Notes: generated by a model not told the origin, from the letters alone. A stretch of DNA of 64,000 nt from Azospirillum soli (GCF_017876165.1 NZ_JAGINQ010000007.1:62001-126000); one strand, 5' to 3'; shown: positions 17,735-30,705, counted from the stretch's first letter. Made by a program: numbers and translations.

Positions 17735-18604
17735 ATGCCGAAGCCGGCGCCGCCGCGCGGCCGTTCGTTCGTTTCTCCGCCGCCCGCCTCTCCTCGCGCC
17801 CGCAAAACCGCGCCGGCCCACCAAGCGCCGCGCCCCCAGGCGGATCGCGAGCCGCAGCAAAAGCTGTTCCGCGTCGCCGGCCTGTCCGCCGTCTCGGCCC
17901 TGTTCGAACATGACGCCGCCCGCGTCGAGCGCCTGTTCTTCGACGAGCGGCTGAAACCTCACGTCGGCGCCTTCTGCAAGGCATTGGCGGCGGCGCGCAA
18001 GCCCTACCGCATGGTGGATGCCGAGGAGTTGGCGAAGGTCGCCGGCACGGTGCTGCACGGCGGCGTGGTCGCGCTGATCGTGCCCCGCCCGGTCCCGGCC
18101 TTCGACACGGAGGCGGCCAAGCGTTGGGCTACGGACGGCCAGCCGCTGCTGATCCTCGACGGGGTCGGCAACCCACACAATCTCGGCGCCATCCTGCGCA
18201 CGGCAGCCTTCTTCGGCCTGCCGCGCGTCGTGGTCTCCGACCATCCAGGCCAAGCCCTGCCGTCGGAGTCCGCCTACCGCGTCGCCGAGGGCGGGTTCGA
18301 GTGGGTGGAGCTTTACCAGGCGGCCAACCTGCCGCTGGCGCTGAAGCGGCTGCGCGGCACCTACCGCGTCGTCGGCACCGCGTTGGGCAAAGGGCGCGCC
18401 GTGACCGACGTGGCCGGCCTTACGACGGGCGACAAGCCGGTGGCCGTCATCCTCGGCAACGAGGAGGACGGCATACCGCCCGCCACGCTCGCCGCCTGCG
18501 AGGAAATCCTGACCATCCCCGGCAGCGGCCATGTGCAATCGCTGAACGTCGCCGCGACCGCCGCCATCCTCATCCATGCCCTCGCGAGGCCGGTGAAGCC
18601 GTAA
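17735..18604 (+). CDS. TrmH/SpoU-family RNA 2'-O-methyltransferase
   Basis: A 289-residue SAM-dependent SPOUT enzyme. The N-terminal 50 residues are a basic, Pro-rich tail, then comes a substrate-binding domain (VAGLSAVSALFEHDAARVERLFF). The knot domain has the three SpoU motifs: motif 1 LDGVGNPHNLGAILRTA, motif 2 VAVILGNEEDGIP, motif 3 IPGSGHVQSLNVAAT. It methylates ribose in rRNA or tRNA; the position is not predictable from this sequence. The start ATG was chosen because longer in-frame starts read through repeat DNA. Confidence 0.9.
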   Translation: MPKPAPPRGRSFVSPPPASPRARKTAPAHQAPRPQADREPQQKLFRVAGLSAVSALFEHDAARVERLFFDERLKPHVGAFCKALAAARKPYRMVDAEELAKVAGTVLHGGVVALIVPRPVPAFDTEAAKRWATDGQPLLILDGVGNPHNLGAILRTAAFFGLPRVVVSDHPGQALPSESAYRVAEGGFEWVELYQAANLPLALKRLRGTYRVVGTALGKGRAVTDVAGLTTGDKPVAVILGNEEDGIPPATLAACEEILTIPGSGHVQSLNVAATAAILIHALARPVKP

Positions 18605-18608
18605 ACCG

Positions 18609-19055
18609 TCAGTGCCCGCCCAGCGCCACGATCAGGACCAGCGCCACCACGATGAAGGTGACGATGGGGATCATGTCCACGCCGTTCCGGTTCCAGGTCG
18701 GCGCCCTGCGCGAGGCGTGGTGCCCCCCGTGGGCGTGGCCCAGCCCCTCGTCGGCCCAGCCGTGCTCCGACGGCTTGACGCCGGGGGCCGACACGGCCGG
18801 GGCCGCCGGGCTGGCCATGTCCACCACGCCGGCCCCAGTCGGGTAGGCCCGCGCTGCGCGGGGCTTCTTCAGCGATTCATCCTCCAGATCCACCTCGATG
18901 CCGGCGGTTTCCAGCCGTTCCACCACGGCGGCGACCTCCTCCGGCGTCATGGTTTCCACCGGGACTTCCCGGCCCAACTGCTCGATGCTGAGCCGGTCAC
19001 CGTTCTGTCGGCCAAGCTCGGTCAGGCGCTGCAAGGTGGCGTCGTCGATCGGCAT
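18609..19055 (-). CDS. Tail-anchored protein with sigma-70 region-1.1-like domain
   Basis: A 148-residue protein. Residues about 6-57 (LTELGRQNGDRLSIEQLG, TPEEVAAVVERLETAGIEVD) match the helical pattern of the N-terminal region 1.1 of primary sigma factors, which normally masks the DNA-binding surfaces of free sigma. A flexible stretch rich in Pro, Ala, Gly and His follows, then a C-terminal hydrophobic helix (about 128-146, IPIVTFIVVALVLIVAL). The fold call is from pattern recognition. No sigma core domains are present. It converges with the methyltransferase gene, with only 4 bases between stops. The function is unknown; a membrane-tethered nucleic-acid mimic is one possibility. Confidence 0.65.
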   Translation of the reverse strand: MPIDDATLQRLTELGRQNGDRLSIEQLGREVPVETMTPEEVAAVVERLETAGIEVDLEDESLKKPRAARAYPTGAGVVDMASPAAPAVSAPGVKPSEHGWADEGLGHAHGGHHASRRAPTWNRNGVDMIPIVTFIVVALVLIVALGGH

Positions 19056-19131
19056 GGTTCTTGTCTCCGCGCGTGAATTTCCCCTCTAAACGCAAATGGG
19101 GCGCGGAAGCTCCGCCTCAAAACGGCGCAAG

Positions 19132-19982
19132 CTAAAACGGCAAAGGCCTGCCTTCCAGAAAGGCGTCCTCCACCTCCCGCCGCATCGCCTCCTCCTGCCC
19201 GACGTAGCGCGGGGAGAAATGGAAGGGCACGACCCGCCGCACCCCAGCCGCCGCCGCCAGTTGCCCGGCCTGCGCGGTCGTCAGATGCCGGCGCGCGCCG
19301 GCCAGTTCGGCGTCGGCGGCACGGAAGGGCGCCTCGATGAACAACAGGTCGGCCCCGCGCGCCAGATCGACGATGCGCGCCGCGTTTTCCGCCGTGAAGC
19401 CCGCGTCCACCACATAGGCGATGGCCTGCCCGGCGGTCAGCGACAGCGCCTCCGCCTTCAGCCGGCCGAGCGGCACCTCCACCGTCCCACCGTCCAGCCC
19501 CGGCGCCACGACGACCGCGTCGTCCGCCCCGCCGCGCAGAGCCGCCCGCCATCGACCTGCACCGTCCGTTCCGCCTCGCGGGCGAAGCTGCGGCGGCTGT
19601 GGAACTCGGCCGTGACGCCGCTGCCGCCCTCCTCCACCGCCGTCGCGGTCACCACGAAGTCGGCGGCGTAGCCCGGCGCCAGATTCCAGCAATAGGCCGC
19701 AAATTTGCCGGCCACGCGGTCCACGAAGCCCGGCGGGCCGAACAGGTGCAGCGCCTTGTCCCGCCCCAGGCAGACCCGCAGCAGATGGTCGAACCCGGCG
19801 AAATGGTCCATGTGGGCGTGCGAGACGAAGGCGTGCGTCGTCCGCAGCAGCAGGCGCGGCGGCACCGTCGACAGGTCGCCGAGGTCGAGCAGCAGGCAAC
19901 GCCGCTCGAACCGCACGTCCACCAGGACGCCGGGGTCGCCGAAGGGCGGGTTGACCAGTTGGGGGTGGAGCAGCGGGTTCAG
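19132..19982 (-). pseudogene. Metallo-beta-lactamase-fold hydrolase (RNase Z-like), frameshifted and internally deleted
   Basis: The N-terminal half reads in one frame ([18 protein letters not shown], zinc motif SHAHMDHF) up to about base 19540. The C-terminal half ([15 protein letters not shown], zinc His in PFHFSPRY) continues in another frame to 19132. Intact relatives have about 60 residues between these parts, including the LDHGxP segment, which is missing here, so the lesion is a deletion plus frameshift. The position expected for the start codon, 6 bases after a GGAGGG site, is CTG instead of ATG or GTG. Together these suggest a decayed gene; a sequence error cannot explain the missing 60 residues. 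The 178-base gap to msrA holds the shared upstream region. Confidence 0.75.
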
Positions 19983-20160
19983 CGGCGTCCCTCCGGAGGC
20001 GGAAACCACCTTCCGGCAACCCGCCGCCGCGCGCCCCGGTTCCGCTCTCCCCACTCCATTCTCCGGGATGGGTGGCCTTGCCGGACCGGTGCCGCGACCC
20101 GACATACTCGCCCATCCGAACATCCATGTGACCGATGCCGAACGACGAGGGAGGAGACCC

Positions 20161-20802
20161 ATGCTCGGACAGTTCCTGCGCAAGCCCGCCGAGCTGCCGC
20201 GCCCCGAGGAGGCCCTGCCTGGCCGCGCGGAGGCGGTGCCCGTCCCGCCCCGCCATCATGTCAACGGCAATCCCATGACCCCGCCCTACCCCAACGGCCT
20301 GGAGGTCGCCGATTTCGGTTTGGGGTGCTTCTGGGGTGCGGAGCGCAAGTTCTGGCAGACACCCGGCGTCTGGGTGACGGCGGTCGGCTATCAGGGCGGC
20401 CACACGCCCAACCCGACCTATGAGGAGGTCTGCTCCGGCCGCACCGGCCACACCGAGGTGGTTCGCGTCGTCTACGACCCGCGCAAGGTCCGCTTCGAGG
20501 ATCTGCTGCGCGTCTTCTGGGAGGCGCACGACCCGACTCAAGGCATGCGCCAGGGCAACGACGTGGGCACCCAGTACCGCTCGGCCATCTACACCCACAC
20601 CGACGCCCAGCGCGCCGCCGCCGAGGCCAGCCGCGCCTCCTATCAGGAACGGCTGGGCGACGCCGGCTACGGCCCCGTCACCACCGAGGTCCGAGAGGCC
20701 CCGCCATTCTACTTCGCTGAGGGCTATCACCAGCAGTATCTGTCCAAGAACCCCAACGGCTACTGCGGCCTGGGCGGCACCGGCGTGACCTGCGCGATCT
20801 GA
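20161..20802 (+). CDS. msrA: Peptide-methionine (S)-S-oxide reductase
   Basis: A 213-residue MsrA that reduces S-methionine sulfoxide in proteins with thioredoxin. The catalytic motif GCFWG lies near residues 55-59 ([12 protein letters not shown]), and [24 protein letters not shown] and the C-terminal [12 protein letters not shown] region with resolving cysteines are intact. A roughly 50-residue N-terminal extension precedes the usual core. The ATG is preceded by GGGAGGAG. The window also carries msrP and trxB, so methionine repair is represented twice. Confidence 0.95.
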   Translation: MLGQFLRKPAELPRPEEALPGRAEAVPVPPRHHVNGNPMTPPYPNGLEVADFGLGCFWGAERKFWQTPGVWVTAVGYQGGHTPNPTYEEVCSGRTGHTEVVRVVYDPRKVRFEDLLRVFWEAHDPTQGMRQGNDVGTQYRSAIYTHTDAQRAAAEASRASYQERLGDAGYGPVTTEVREAPPFYFAEGYHQQYLSKNPNGYCGLGGTGVTCAI

Positions 20803-20988
20803 CGCCCGGAGAGGGGGCCGACGGCGACCTCCGACTGCGACATCCGAGAGACAGCGGCAATCCGCCTTACGCGGCCTATGCCCTTGCGGTTGCGCGCCCC
20901 CTCCCCTTCCGGCTATGGTTCGGGCGGTCCATGAAAGCTCCAGGGGGCAGCCCCGCGGGGCGCCGCCCGTGAAATCCGCGCCCATTCG

Positions 20989-21510
20989 ATGATCAAGGAA
21001 AGAACCGAGCTGGCGACGTCGCACCTCAGCGGCCTGCTGGACTTCTGGCTCACGAAATCCGTCGGCGGCAAGCCGCCGGTGCCCAGCACGATTGCCCCGG
21101 CCGATCTGCGGCCGTGGAAGGACAATATTGTCATCTTCGAGGTCATAGGGGAGGACGACTTCGTCTACTCCTATTACGGCAAGTCCCTGGCGGCGGCCTT
21201 CGGCCGTTCCCGTCTTGGCGCGACGCTGGAAGACCTGCCGGAGGAGCAGCGCGCCATCCTGCGCCCCGAATACGAATCGGTGCGCCGCGAAGGGCTGCCG
21301 GTCGCCCGCACCTACACCGCCGACTTCAGCGGGGTGCGGCGGAGCTGGGAACGGCTGGTCCTGCCGATGTCCAGCGACGGCGAGCAGATCGACAAGCTGC
21401 TGGTCGCCGCCTACGAGCTGCCGAAGTGCGCGCCCGTCGCCCAACCCGCCACACCGGCGACCTCGTCTCCGTCCTCGTCCAACGCCAAAACTCCGGGAGC
21501 CACGGCATGA
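20989..21510 (+). CDS. PAS-domain protein (PAS_5 type)
   Basis: A 173-residue soluble protein. Residues about 15-140 form a PAS_5-like domain typical of Rhodospirillales ([57 protein letters not shown]). No output domain follows; the C-terminal 30 residues are Pro/Ser/Thr-rich. Its stop overlaps the start of the FtsK gene (ATGA), which implies coupled translation. Ligand and role are unknown. Confidence 0.78.
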   Translation: MIKERTELATSHLSGLLDFWLTKSVGGKPPVPSTIAPADLRPWKDNIVIFEVIGEDDFVYSYYGKSLAAAFGRSRLGATLEDLPEEQRAILRPEYESVRREGLPVARTYTADFSGVRRSWERLVLPMSSDGEQIDKLLVAAYELPKCAPVAQPATPATSSPSSSNAKTPGATA

Positions 21511-23438
21511 CGCCGCGCACGCCCCACGTTGCCGCCCCCGCCACCCAGTCGGGCGTCGTCACCGCCGACGAGTTCAATCTGTGGTGCGCGCTGAACGGCC
21601 GCCCCTTCAACCTGATCCCCAACGCGCGCCAGGACGGCCGCGTGCTGTGGGATGTGGAGGTGCTGCCCGGCACGCCGCGCGCCGGCACGGTCTATTCGAC
21701 CAACCTCGGCGACGAGGCCTTGGCCGTGGTCGCCGGCTTCGCCTTCCTGTCGGGCGTGGAGTGGGCCTACGAGGCCAAGCACCCGGTGGAGGAGCCGACC
21801 CCGGCCGCGCTGGCCGCCGCGGCCCCCGCGCCCCAGCCGACCGAGGCTGCCTCCGCCGCCGCTCCGGCTTCTGCTCCGGCTACCGCGCCGGCCGTCCCGG
21901 AAGGCCCGGTCGAATACCCGCCGAACTACTCCCTGCCGGCCATCGCGCTGCTGCAATCGCCGCCGCCGCGCCCGCCGCAGCAGCATGACGAGACCGTGCT
22001 GGCCCGCAACGCCCGCATGCTGGAAACCGTCCTGAAGAACTTCCGCGTGCGCGGCGAGATCATGGACGTGCGCCCCGGCCCGGTCGTCACGCTCTACGAG
22101 TTCGAGCCGGCCCCCGGCACCAAGTCCGCGACGGTCATCAACCTGACCGACGACATCGCCCGTTCCATGAGCGTGGTGACCGCCCGCATCGCCATCGTGC
22201 CCGGCCGCAGCGTCATCGGCGTCGAACTGCCGAACCCGGTGCGCGAAATGGTCTATCTGCGGGAGATGTTCGACCACGACACCTTCCGCAACACGACGGC
22301 GAACCTCGCCATCGCGCTCGGCAAGGACATCAGCGGGGAGCCGGTCGTCGCCGACCTCGCCCGCATGCCGCACCTTCTGGTCGCCGGCACGACGGGTTCG
22401 GGCAAGTCGGTCGCCATCAACACGATGATCCTGTCGCTGCTCTACCGGCTGCCGCCGGAGCGCTGCCGCTTCATCATGGTCGATCCGAAGATGCTGGAGC
22501 TGTCGGTCTACGACGGCATCCCGCACCTGCTGACCCCCGTCGTCACCGACCCGAAGAAGGCGGTCGTGGCGCTGCGCTGGGCCGTGCGCGAGATGGAGAG
22601 CCGCTACGAGGCGATGTCCAAGCTCGGCGTGCGCAACATCGAGGGCTACAACGCCCGCATCGCCGAGATGATCGCCAACGGCGAGAAGATGCCGAAGCGC
22701 ACCGTCCCCGGCGAGACGGAAACCGTCTTCGACATGGGCCCGAGCGAGCCGGTGCCGCTGCCCTTCATCGTCGTGATCGTCGACGAGATGGCCGACCTGA
22801 TGCTGGTCGCCGGCAAGGAGATCGAGGCGGCGATCCAGCGCCTGGCGCAAATGGCCCGCGCCGCCGGCATCCACCTGATCATGGCGACGCAGCGCCCGTC
22901 GGTGGACGTCATCACCGGCACCATCAAGGCCAACTTCCCGACCCGCATCAGCTTCCAGGTCACCTCCAAGATCGACAGCCGCACCATCCTGGGCGAGGCC
23001 GGGGCGGAGCAGCTGCTCGGCCAGGGCGACATGCTCTACATGCAGGGCGGCGGGCGCATCACCCGCGTGCACGGCCCCTTCGTCTCCGATTCGGAGGTCG
23101 AGGAGATCGTACAGTACGTCAAGTCGCAGGGCGCGCCCAACTACGTCACCGCGATCACCGAGGAAGAGGACGAGACCGTCACCATCGAGGACGACGAGGG
23201 CAGCGCCACCGGCGCCACCGGCGACGACCTCTACATGCAGGCGGTCAACCTCGTGGTGCGCGAGGGCAAGGTGTCGGTCAGCTTCATCCAGCGCCAGCTT
23301 CAGATCGGCTACAACCGCGCCGCCCGCCTCGTGGAGCGCATGGAAACCGAACGCGTGGTCGGCCCCGCCAATCACCAGGGCAAGCGCGAGGTTCTGCTCT
23401 CCCCCGCCGGCCTCTCCGCGAAACGGGCCGGCGTCTAA
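21507..23438 (+). CDS. FtsK/SpoIIIE-type DNA translocase without membrane anchor
   Basis: A 643-residue protein. Residues 1-95 are an N-terminal domain I do not recognise, and 96-150 is an Ala/Pro linker. The FtsK alpha domain follows at about 155-270, then the RecA-like motor with Walker A GTTGSGKS (294-301) and Walker [11 protein letters not shown]. The C-terminal winged-helix gamma domain is at about 575-640 ([23 protein letters not shown]) and recognises KOPS sites in other FtsKs. The four N-terminal transmembrane helices of canonical FtsK are absent. The chosen start overlaps the upstream PAS gene; longer in-frame starts read through that gene antisense to its codon use. Whether a standard ftsK exists elsewhere in the genome cannot be told. 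Confidence 0.88.
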   Translation: MTPRTPHVAAPATQSGVVTADEFNLWCALNGRPFNLIPNARQDGRVLWDVEVLPGTPRAGTVYSTNLGDEALAVVAGFAFLSGVEWAYEAKHPVEEPTPAALAAAAPAPQPTEAASAAAPASAPATAPAVPEGPVEYPPNYSLPAIALLQSPPPRPPQQHDETVLARNARMLETVLKNFRVRGEIMDVRPGPVVTLYEFEPAPGTKSATVINLTDDIARSMSVVTARIAIVPGRSVIGVELPNPVREMVYLREMFDHDTFRNTTANLAIALGKDISGEPVVADLARMPHLLVAGTTGSGKSVAINTMILSLLYRLPPERCRFIMVDPKMLELSVYDGIPHLLTPVVTDPKKAVVALRWAVREMESRYEAMSKLGVRNIEGYNARIAEMIANGEKMPKRTVPGETETVFDMGPSEPVPLPFIVVIVDEMADLMLVAGKEIEAAIQRLAQMARAAGIHLIMATQRPSVDVITGTIKANFPTRISFQVTSKIDSRTILGEAGAEQLLGQGDMLYMQGGGRITRVHGPFVSDSEVEEIVQYVKSQGAPNYVTAITEEEDETVTIEDDEGSATGATGDDLYMQAVNLVVREGKVSVSFIQRQLQIGYNRAARLVERMETERVVGPANHQGKREVLLSPAGLSAKRAGV

Positions 23439-23451
23439 AGGAGGGCGTGTG

Positions 23452-23946
23452 ATGGTGAAGGCGAACTTCGAACAGCTCGCCCTTTACAACCGCTGGGCCA
23501 ACCGCCGCCTCTACGCTGCGGTGGCCGAGCTGCCCGACGCACAGTACCGCGAGGATCGCGGCGCCTTCTTCAAGTCGCTGCGCGGCACGCTGAACCACAT
23601 CCTGGTCGCCGACCGGGTGTGGCTCCACCGCATCGAGGGCGCCGGCCCGGTGCCGTCCTCCCTGGACGAGATCATCGCCGACCGCTTCGAAGACCTGCGC
23701 GCCGCCCGCGAGGCGGAGGACGAGCGTATCATCCGCGTCGTCTCGGCCCAGGACGAGGGGCGCTTCGGCCAGCCTTTCGCCTACCGCTCCATGGCCGGCA
23801 CGTCGCACGAGCTGCCCTTCATCCAAATCCTGACACACATCTTCAACCACCAGACCCACCATCGCGGCCAGGCCCACACGTTGCTGAGCCAATTCGGCCG
23901 TGAGGCGCCCAGCATCGACTTCGTCTATTTCCTCCTGGGAAAGTGA
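23452..23946 (+). CDS. DinB-family metal-dependent protein
   Basis: A 164-residue four-helix DinB/YfiT-type protein. The metal ligands are the His in LNHILVADRVW (about 47) and the pair in HIFNHQTHHRGQ (about 127-136). The family includes mycothiol- and bacillithiol-dependent transferases, but many members have no known activity. An AAAGGAGG site lies 7 bases before the ATG; a GTG one codon earlier is also possible. It follows ftsK by 13 bases. Confidence 0.88.
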   Translation: MVKANFEQLALYNRWANRRLYAAVAELPDAQYREDRGAFFKSLRGTLNHILVADRVWLHRIEGAGPVPSSLDEIIADRFEDLRAAREAEDERIIRVVSAQDEGRFGQPFAYRSMAGTSHELPFIQILTHIFNHQTHHRGQAHTLLSQFGREAPSIDFVYFLLGK

Positions 23947-23948
23947 CC

Positions 23949-24563
23949 ATGCCCGCCTTCATCACCGACGTTGCCGCGCTCGAAGCCCTCTACGGACAGC
24001 CGGCCGGCCCCTCGGTGGCGAAGGAAGTCGATCGCCTGACCCCCGGCTACCGCGCCGTCGTCGAGGCCTCGCCCTTCTTCGTGCTGGCGACCTCAGGGCT
24101 GGACGGGCTGGACGCCTCCCCGCGCGGCGACGGTCCCGGCTTCGTCCGCGTGGCCGACGAGCGCACTCTTCTGGTCCCCGACCGGCGCGGCAACAACCGC
24201 ATCGACAGCTTGCGCAACCTGATCCACGACCCGCGCGTGGCCCTGCTGTTCCTGGTGCCCGGCGTGGACGAGACGCTGCGCGTCAACGGCCGCGCCGCCA
24301 TCACCGCCGATCCCGACCTCTGCGCCGGCTTCGCCGTGGACGGCAAGGCGCCGAAGACGGTTCTGGTGGTGACCATCGAGTCCGTCTTCTTCCAGTGCGC
24401 CCGCGCCCTGCTGCGCTCCCGCCTGTGGGATCCGGCCAGCCGCATCGACCGCAAGTCCCTGCCCTCCACCGGCGCCCTGTTGGCCGAAGCCAGCGCCGGC
24501 CGCGAGGGCGGCGAGGAGTACGACCGTTCCCTGGCCGAACGAATCCCGAAGTCGCTCTATTAA
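23949..24563 (+). CDS. Pyridoxamine 5'-phosphate oxidase-like FMN-binding protein
   Basis: A 204-residue split-barrel flavoprotein of the PPOX superfamily, MSMEG_1061-like. Visible motifs are FFVLATSGLDGLDASPRGD, LLVPDRRGNNRIDSLRNL and VALLFLVPGVDETLRVNG. The group binds FMN or F420 and usually reduces small molecules; the substrate is unknown. It starts just 2 bases after the DinB stop, so ftsK, DinB and this gene may be one transcript. Confidence 0.88.
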   Translation: MPAFITDVAALEALYGQPAGPSVAKEVDRLTPGYRAVVEASPFFVLATSGLDGLDASPRGDGPGFVRVADERTLLVPDRRGNNRIDSLRNLIHDPRVALLFLVPGVDETLRVNGRAAITADPDLCAGFAVDGKAPKTVLVVTIESVFFQCARALLRSRLWDPASRIDRKSLPSTGALLAEASAGREGGEEYDRSLAERIPKSLY

Positions 24564-24575
24564 AATCAATCGGCT

Positions 24576-25325
24576 CTATATCCGGGACGGCGACAGCCGG
24601 AACTCCACCACCGCGTCGGCGGAGGCCAGTTGGTTGACCAACTCCATTGGGTCCGGCGAGCCGGCGGCCTGCAAGACCAGCTGGTATTCAAACTGACCCG
24701 ACCCGTTCTTCAGGTGATAGCCCCAGTCGATGATGTCGTAGCCGTGCTCCCGCGCCTTGATGCGGATGGCCTCGGCCGTGGGCGCCTTGCCCTGCGCGAA
24801 GACCAGCGTCAGATGCATCACCGTCTGGTGCGGCAGCGCCGTCTCCAGCCGCCGGAATGCGCTCATGATGAGAATGCTCAGAACGGCGGCGGCGATGGCC
24901 GCGACGTAGAAGCCGAGACCGATGATGACGCCGATGGCCGCCGCCGACCAGATCGAGGCGGCGGTGGACAGCCCCCGGATCGACATCCCCTCGCGCATGA
25001 TGACGCCCGCGCCGAGGAAGCCGATGCCGGTCACGATGCCCTGGATGACCCGTGTCGGATCCCCCGCCGCGCCCTGCACCCCCAGCCCGCCGTACCACAT
25101 GCTCGGATAGGCGTTGACGACGGTCAACGCCGCCGACGCGAGGCAGACCAGCCCGTAGGTCCGCATGCCCGCCGCCCGCCCGTGGTACGAACGCTCGTAC
25201 CCCATCAGAATGCCGACGGCGAGCGCCCCCAGCAGGTGCAGCAGGATGATGCCGTTGGTGATCAGCTCGGCCCGCGACCAGTAGGCGGTCAGGATGTCGG
25301 TCAGGGTGCCGGTCAAGGAATCCAT
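24576..25325 (-). CDS. MgtC/SapB family membrane protein
   Basis: A 249-residue protein with five N-terminal transmembrane helices bearing the MgtC signature (LLGALAVGILMGYERSYHGR, GVIMREGMSIRGLSTAASIW). A C-terminal cytoplasmic ACT-like domain of about 90 residues follows (about 165-249, HLTLVFAQGKAPTAEAI). MgtC proteins modulate F-type ATP synthase and survival at low magnesium or low pH in pathogens; in free-living bacteria the role is less clear. It converges with the PPOX gene, 12 bases apart. Confidence 0.88.
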   Translation of the reverse strand: MDSLTGTLTDILTAYWSRAELITNGIILLHLLGALAVGILMGYERSYHGRAAGMRTYGLVCLASAALTVVNAYPSMWYGGLGVQGAAGDPTRVIQGIVTGIGFLGAGVIMREGMSIRGLSTAASIWSAAAIGVIIGLGFYVAAIAAAVLSILIMSAFRRLETALPHQTVMHLTLVFAQGKAPTAEAIRIKAREHGYDIIDWGYHLKNGSGQFEYQLVLQAAGSPDPMELVNQLASADAVVEFRLSPSRI

Positions 25326-25415
25326 CGGACCCTCCCCAAGCGAAACGCCTCCAAGGACAAGCCTACGCCCGAATGGTTACCAACCCCTCTTCCATTCCCG
25401 AGGGGAAAGGGAGTC

Positions 25416-25772
25416 TCACCCCAGCGCCCCCAGGGTCCACCGCGCGAACAGGGCGACCAGCAACCCTTCGGCCGCGCCCAGCATCAGGCGCAGCAGGAGG
25501 CCCACCAGATCGGTGAAGCGGTCGCGTTTGGGAAACACCTCGGCCAGCATGGCGGACACGCCCCGGCGCAGGTTCAGGCTGATCACCCCGATGACCAGCG
25601 CCACCACCGCCGTGCCGACCACGAAATACAGCCCGCCCTTCCAGCCGGCGAAGGCTTGCGGGTTCAGCAGATAGAAATGGGTGCCGACGACGATCCACAC
25701 GGCCGAGGGCCACACGCCGACGATGTCGGCTTGGCTGGCGGCGCGGGGCCGCGGCTGCGAGCGCCAGGGCAC
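25416..25772 (-). CDS. Small membrane protein, 118 residues
   Basis: A predicted inner-membrane protein with three hydrophobic segments (about 22-38, 48-65 and 90-115: GLYFVVGTAVVALVIGVISL, LLLRLMLGAAEGLLVALF). It starts with GTG only 11 bases downstream of the PAS protein stop, so it is probably cotranscribed with it. I recognise no family. The start is uncertain; a GTG further inside is possible. Confidence 0.6.
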   Translation of the reverse strand: MPWRSQPRPRAASQADIVGVWPSAVWIVVGTHFYLLNPQAFAGWKGGLYFVVGTAVVALVIGVISLNLRRGVSAMLAEVFPKRDRFTDLVGLLLRLMLGAAEGLLVALFARWTLGALG

Positions 25773-25783
25773 CCCGCCCCCCG

Positions 25784-26584
25784 TCAGCCCCCCGGCACGT
25801 GCCGGTAGGCCAGCACGCAGGCCGGGCGGCCGTCTTCACCGGCCAGCGGCAACAGAAGTTCCACGAAACGCACGCCCGGCAGCATCGGGTCGTCGCGCAC
25901 CAGAAGGCTGCGCGGCTCGCCCTTCTCCAGGCAGGCGCGCAGGTCGGCGTTGAAACGCTCCGCCGCCTGGGGCGGGTGGCAGGCGCTGACCAGCCGAGGC
26001 ACCGGGCGCTGGCCCAGCCGACGCTGGATCGCCCGGCCGCAGGCCCGATAGACGAAGTCCTCGCCGCCGCGCACCGGCTCCATCAGGCACAGGCGCGACA
26101 CGCTCTCGCGGATCTGCGCCGTGTCGATCTCGCGGGCCAGCGGCATGGCGCGCGTCTGCTTGACCCGGCGCCAGTACACGTACAGCACGCGGGCCGCCGG
26201 CTGCGACTTGTCGATGTCCAGAAGTTCGGAGCGGCAGGGCGGCGGTTCCGCCTCCAGCACGGCGGCACCCGGCGCCGCGACTACGGCAACCGCCGGAGCC
26301 GCAGGGGCAGCGGACGCCGGGGCGCCCGCCGGCGTGGCGAACACCGGCTGGCGGTCCAGCCGGCCGCCGTGCTTCTTCAGCATCGGCAGCGGCGCCCAGG
26401 CCGCGCAGGTGTGATAGCCCTTGGTGACCTTGCGGTAATCCTGGCTGGAGGCCGTGCGGCACTCCCCCTCCACGCTGTAGCGGGTGACGTGCACCAGCGT
26501 GTTGTCGTCCGACATGGCCCGTTCACCCCCCCACGAGACGCAGGCGGCGCAGGCGCGGCTGTCCTTGGCGAAGGCGTGGCTCAT
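25784..26584 (-). CDS. PAS-domain protein with Cys-containing N-terminus
   Basis: A 266-residue protein. The N-terminal 70 residues contain [11 protein letters not shown] and two later cysteines ([14 protein letters not shown]), a set that could hold a metal. An Ala/Pro/Val-rich linker (about 80-112) follows, then a PAS_5-like domain (about 120-264: [42 protein letters not shown]). No output domain is present. It may be a redox or ligand sensor, but nothing shows a partner. It runs divergently from carB. Confidence 0.68.
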   Translation of the reverse strand: MSHAFAKDSRACAACVSWGGERAMSDDNTLVHVTRYSVEGECRTASSQDYRKVTKGYHTCAAWAPLPMLKKHGGRLDRQPVFATPAGAPASAAPAAPAVAVVAAPGAAVLEAEPPPCRSELLDIDKSQPAARVLYVYWRRVKQTRAMPLAREIDTAQIRESVSRLCLMEPVRGGEDFVYRACGRAIQRRLGQRPVPRLVSACHPPQAAERFNADLRACLEKGEPRSLLVRDDPMLPGVRFVELLLPLAGEDGRPACVLAYRHVPGG

Positions 26585-26820
26585 GGGAAACAGATGCTCC
26601 AGGGGCAGAGGAATGGCGAATGGGGAGGGACGCGGTGGTTCTCCCCCGCCGTCCTATGGGATTGATGACGCCGTTTCGGTGTCCGTTCAAGCGCCACCTC
26701 GCCGCGCGGTCGCAATGTTTCCGAGGTGTGGGTTTCAGGCATGTCGCGAACACATCATCCCACCCCTTCCCCCGGACGCCCTTAGTCCCTATAAAGGGGC
26801 CTCGCAACGACATATTACCC

Positions 26821-26856
26821 GCCCCCTCTCCCCGTCACCGGCGCGAGGGGGCTTTT
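26821..26856 (+). terminator. Hairpin with T-run in the carB leader (terminator or attenuator)
   Basis: GCCCCCTC/GAGGGGGC (26821-26828 and 26845-26852) form an 8-bp stem around a 16-base loop, followed by TTTT. It lies only 27 bases before the carB ATG on the coding strand. It could end upstream transcription, or act as an attenuator of carB; it also resembles the dispersed CCCTCTCCC repeats. The rest of the 299-base divergent region (26585-26820) shows no gene. Confidence 0.45.
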
Positions 26857-26883
26857 GCTGCCCAAACGTCGAGAAGCGGACCC

Positions 26884-30150
<3,267 letters not shown>

Positions 30151-30231
30151 GGATGGTGACGGCGCGGCGGACCTCCTCCCCGCGCCGTCAACCGTCTCTG
30201 GCGCTGCGTCGGCATGGTGATGGATTGAACG

Positions 30232-30705
30232 ATGGAAAAGTTTCCAATGACTGCGGCGGGCTACAACCGCCTGCAAGAGGAGCTGAAGCACCTCAAGTCT
30301 GTTGAGCGCCCGAACGTCATCAAGGCGATTGCCGAAGCGCGTGAGCACGGGGACCTGTCGGAAAACGCCGAATACACCGCTGCGCGCGAGCGGCAGAGCT
30401 TCATCGAGGGCCGCGTCGCCGAGCTGGAGGACAAGATCAGCCGCGCCGAGGTCATCGACCCGGCCAAGCTGTCCGGCAGCACCGTGAAGTTCGGCGCGAC
30501 CGTGACGCTGGCCGACGAGGACACCGACGAGGAGACGACCTACCAGATCGTCGGCCAGGACGAGAGCGACATCAAGAACGGCCTGCTGTCGATCCAGGCG
30601 CCGCTGGCGCGCGCCCTGATCAACAAGTCGGTCGGCGACAGCGTCGAGGTCTCCACCCCCGGCGGCTCCAAGCTGTACGAGATCGTCCAAGTCGCGTTCA
30701 AGTAA
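30232..30705 (+). CDS. greA: Transcription elongation factor GreA
   Basis: A 157-residue protein of standard GreA length. The N-terminal coiled coil has the acidic tip ([19 protein letters not shown], with the conserved D and E) that enters the RNA polymerase secondary channel and stimulates cleavage of backtracked RNA. The C-terminal FKBP-like domain (about 80-157) is intact, ending in YEIVQV. A G+C hairpin without a T-run (30158-30189) separates it from carB, so partial cotranscription is likely. Confidence 0.97.
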   Translation: MEKFPMTAAGYNRLQEELKHLKSVERPNVIKAIAEAREHGDLSENAEYTAARERQSFIEGRVAELEDKISRAEVIDPAKLSGSTVKFGATVTLADEDTDEETTYQIVGQDESDIKNGLLSIQAPLARALINKSVGDSVEVSTPGGSKLYEIVQVAFK

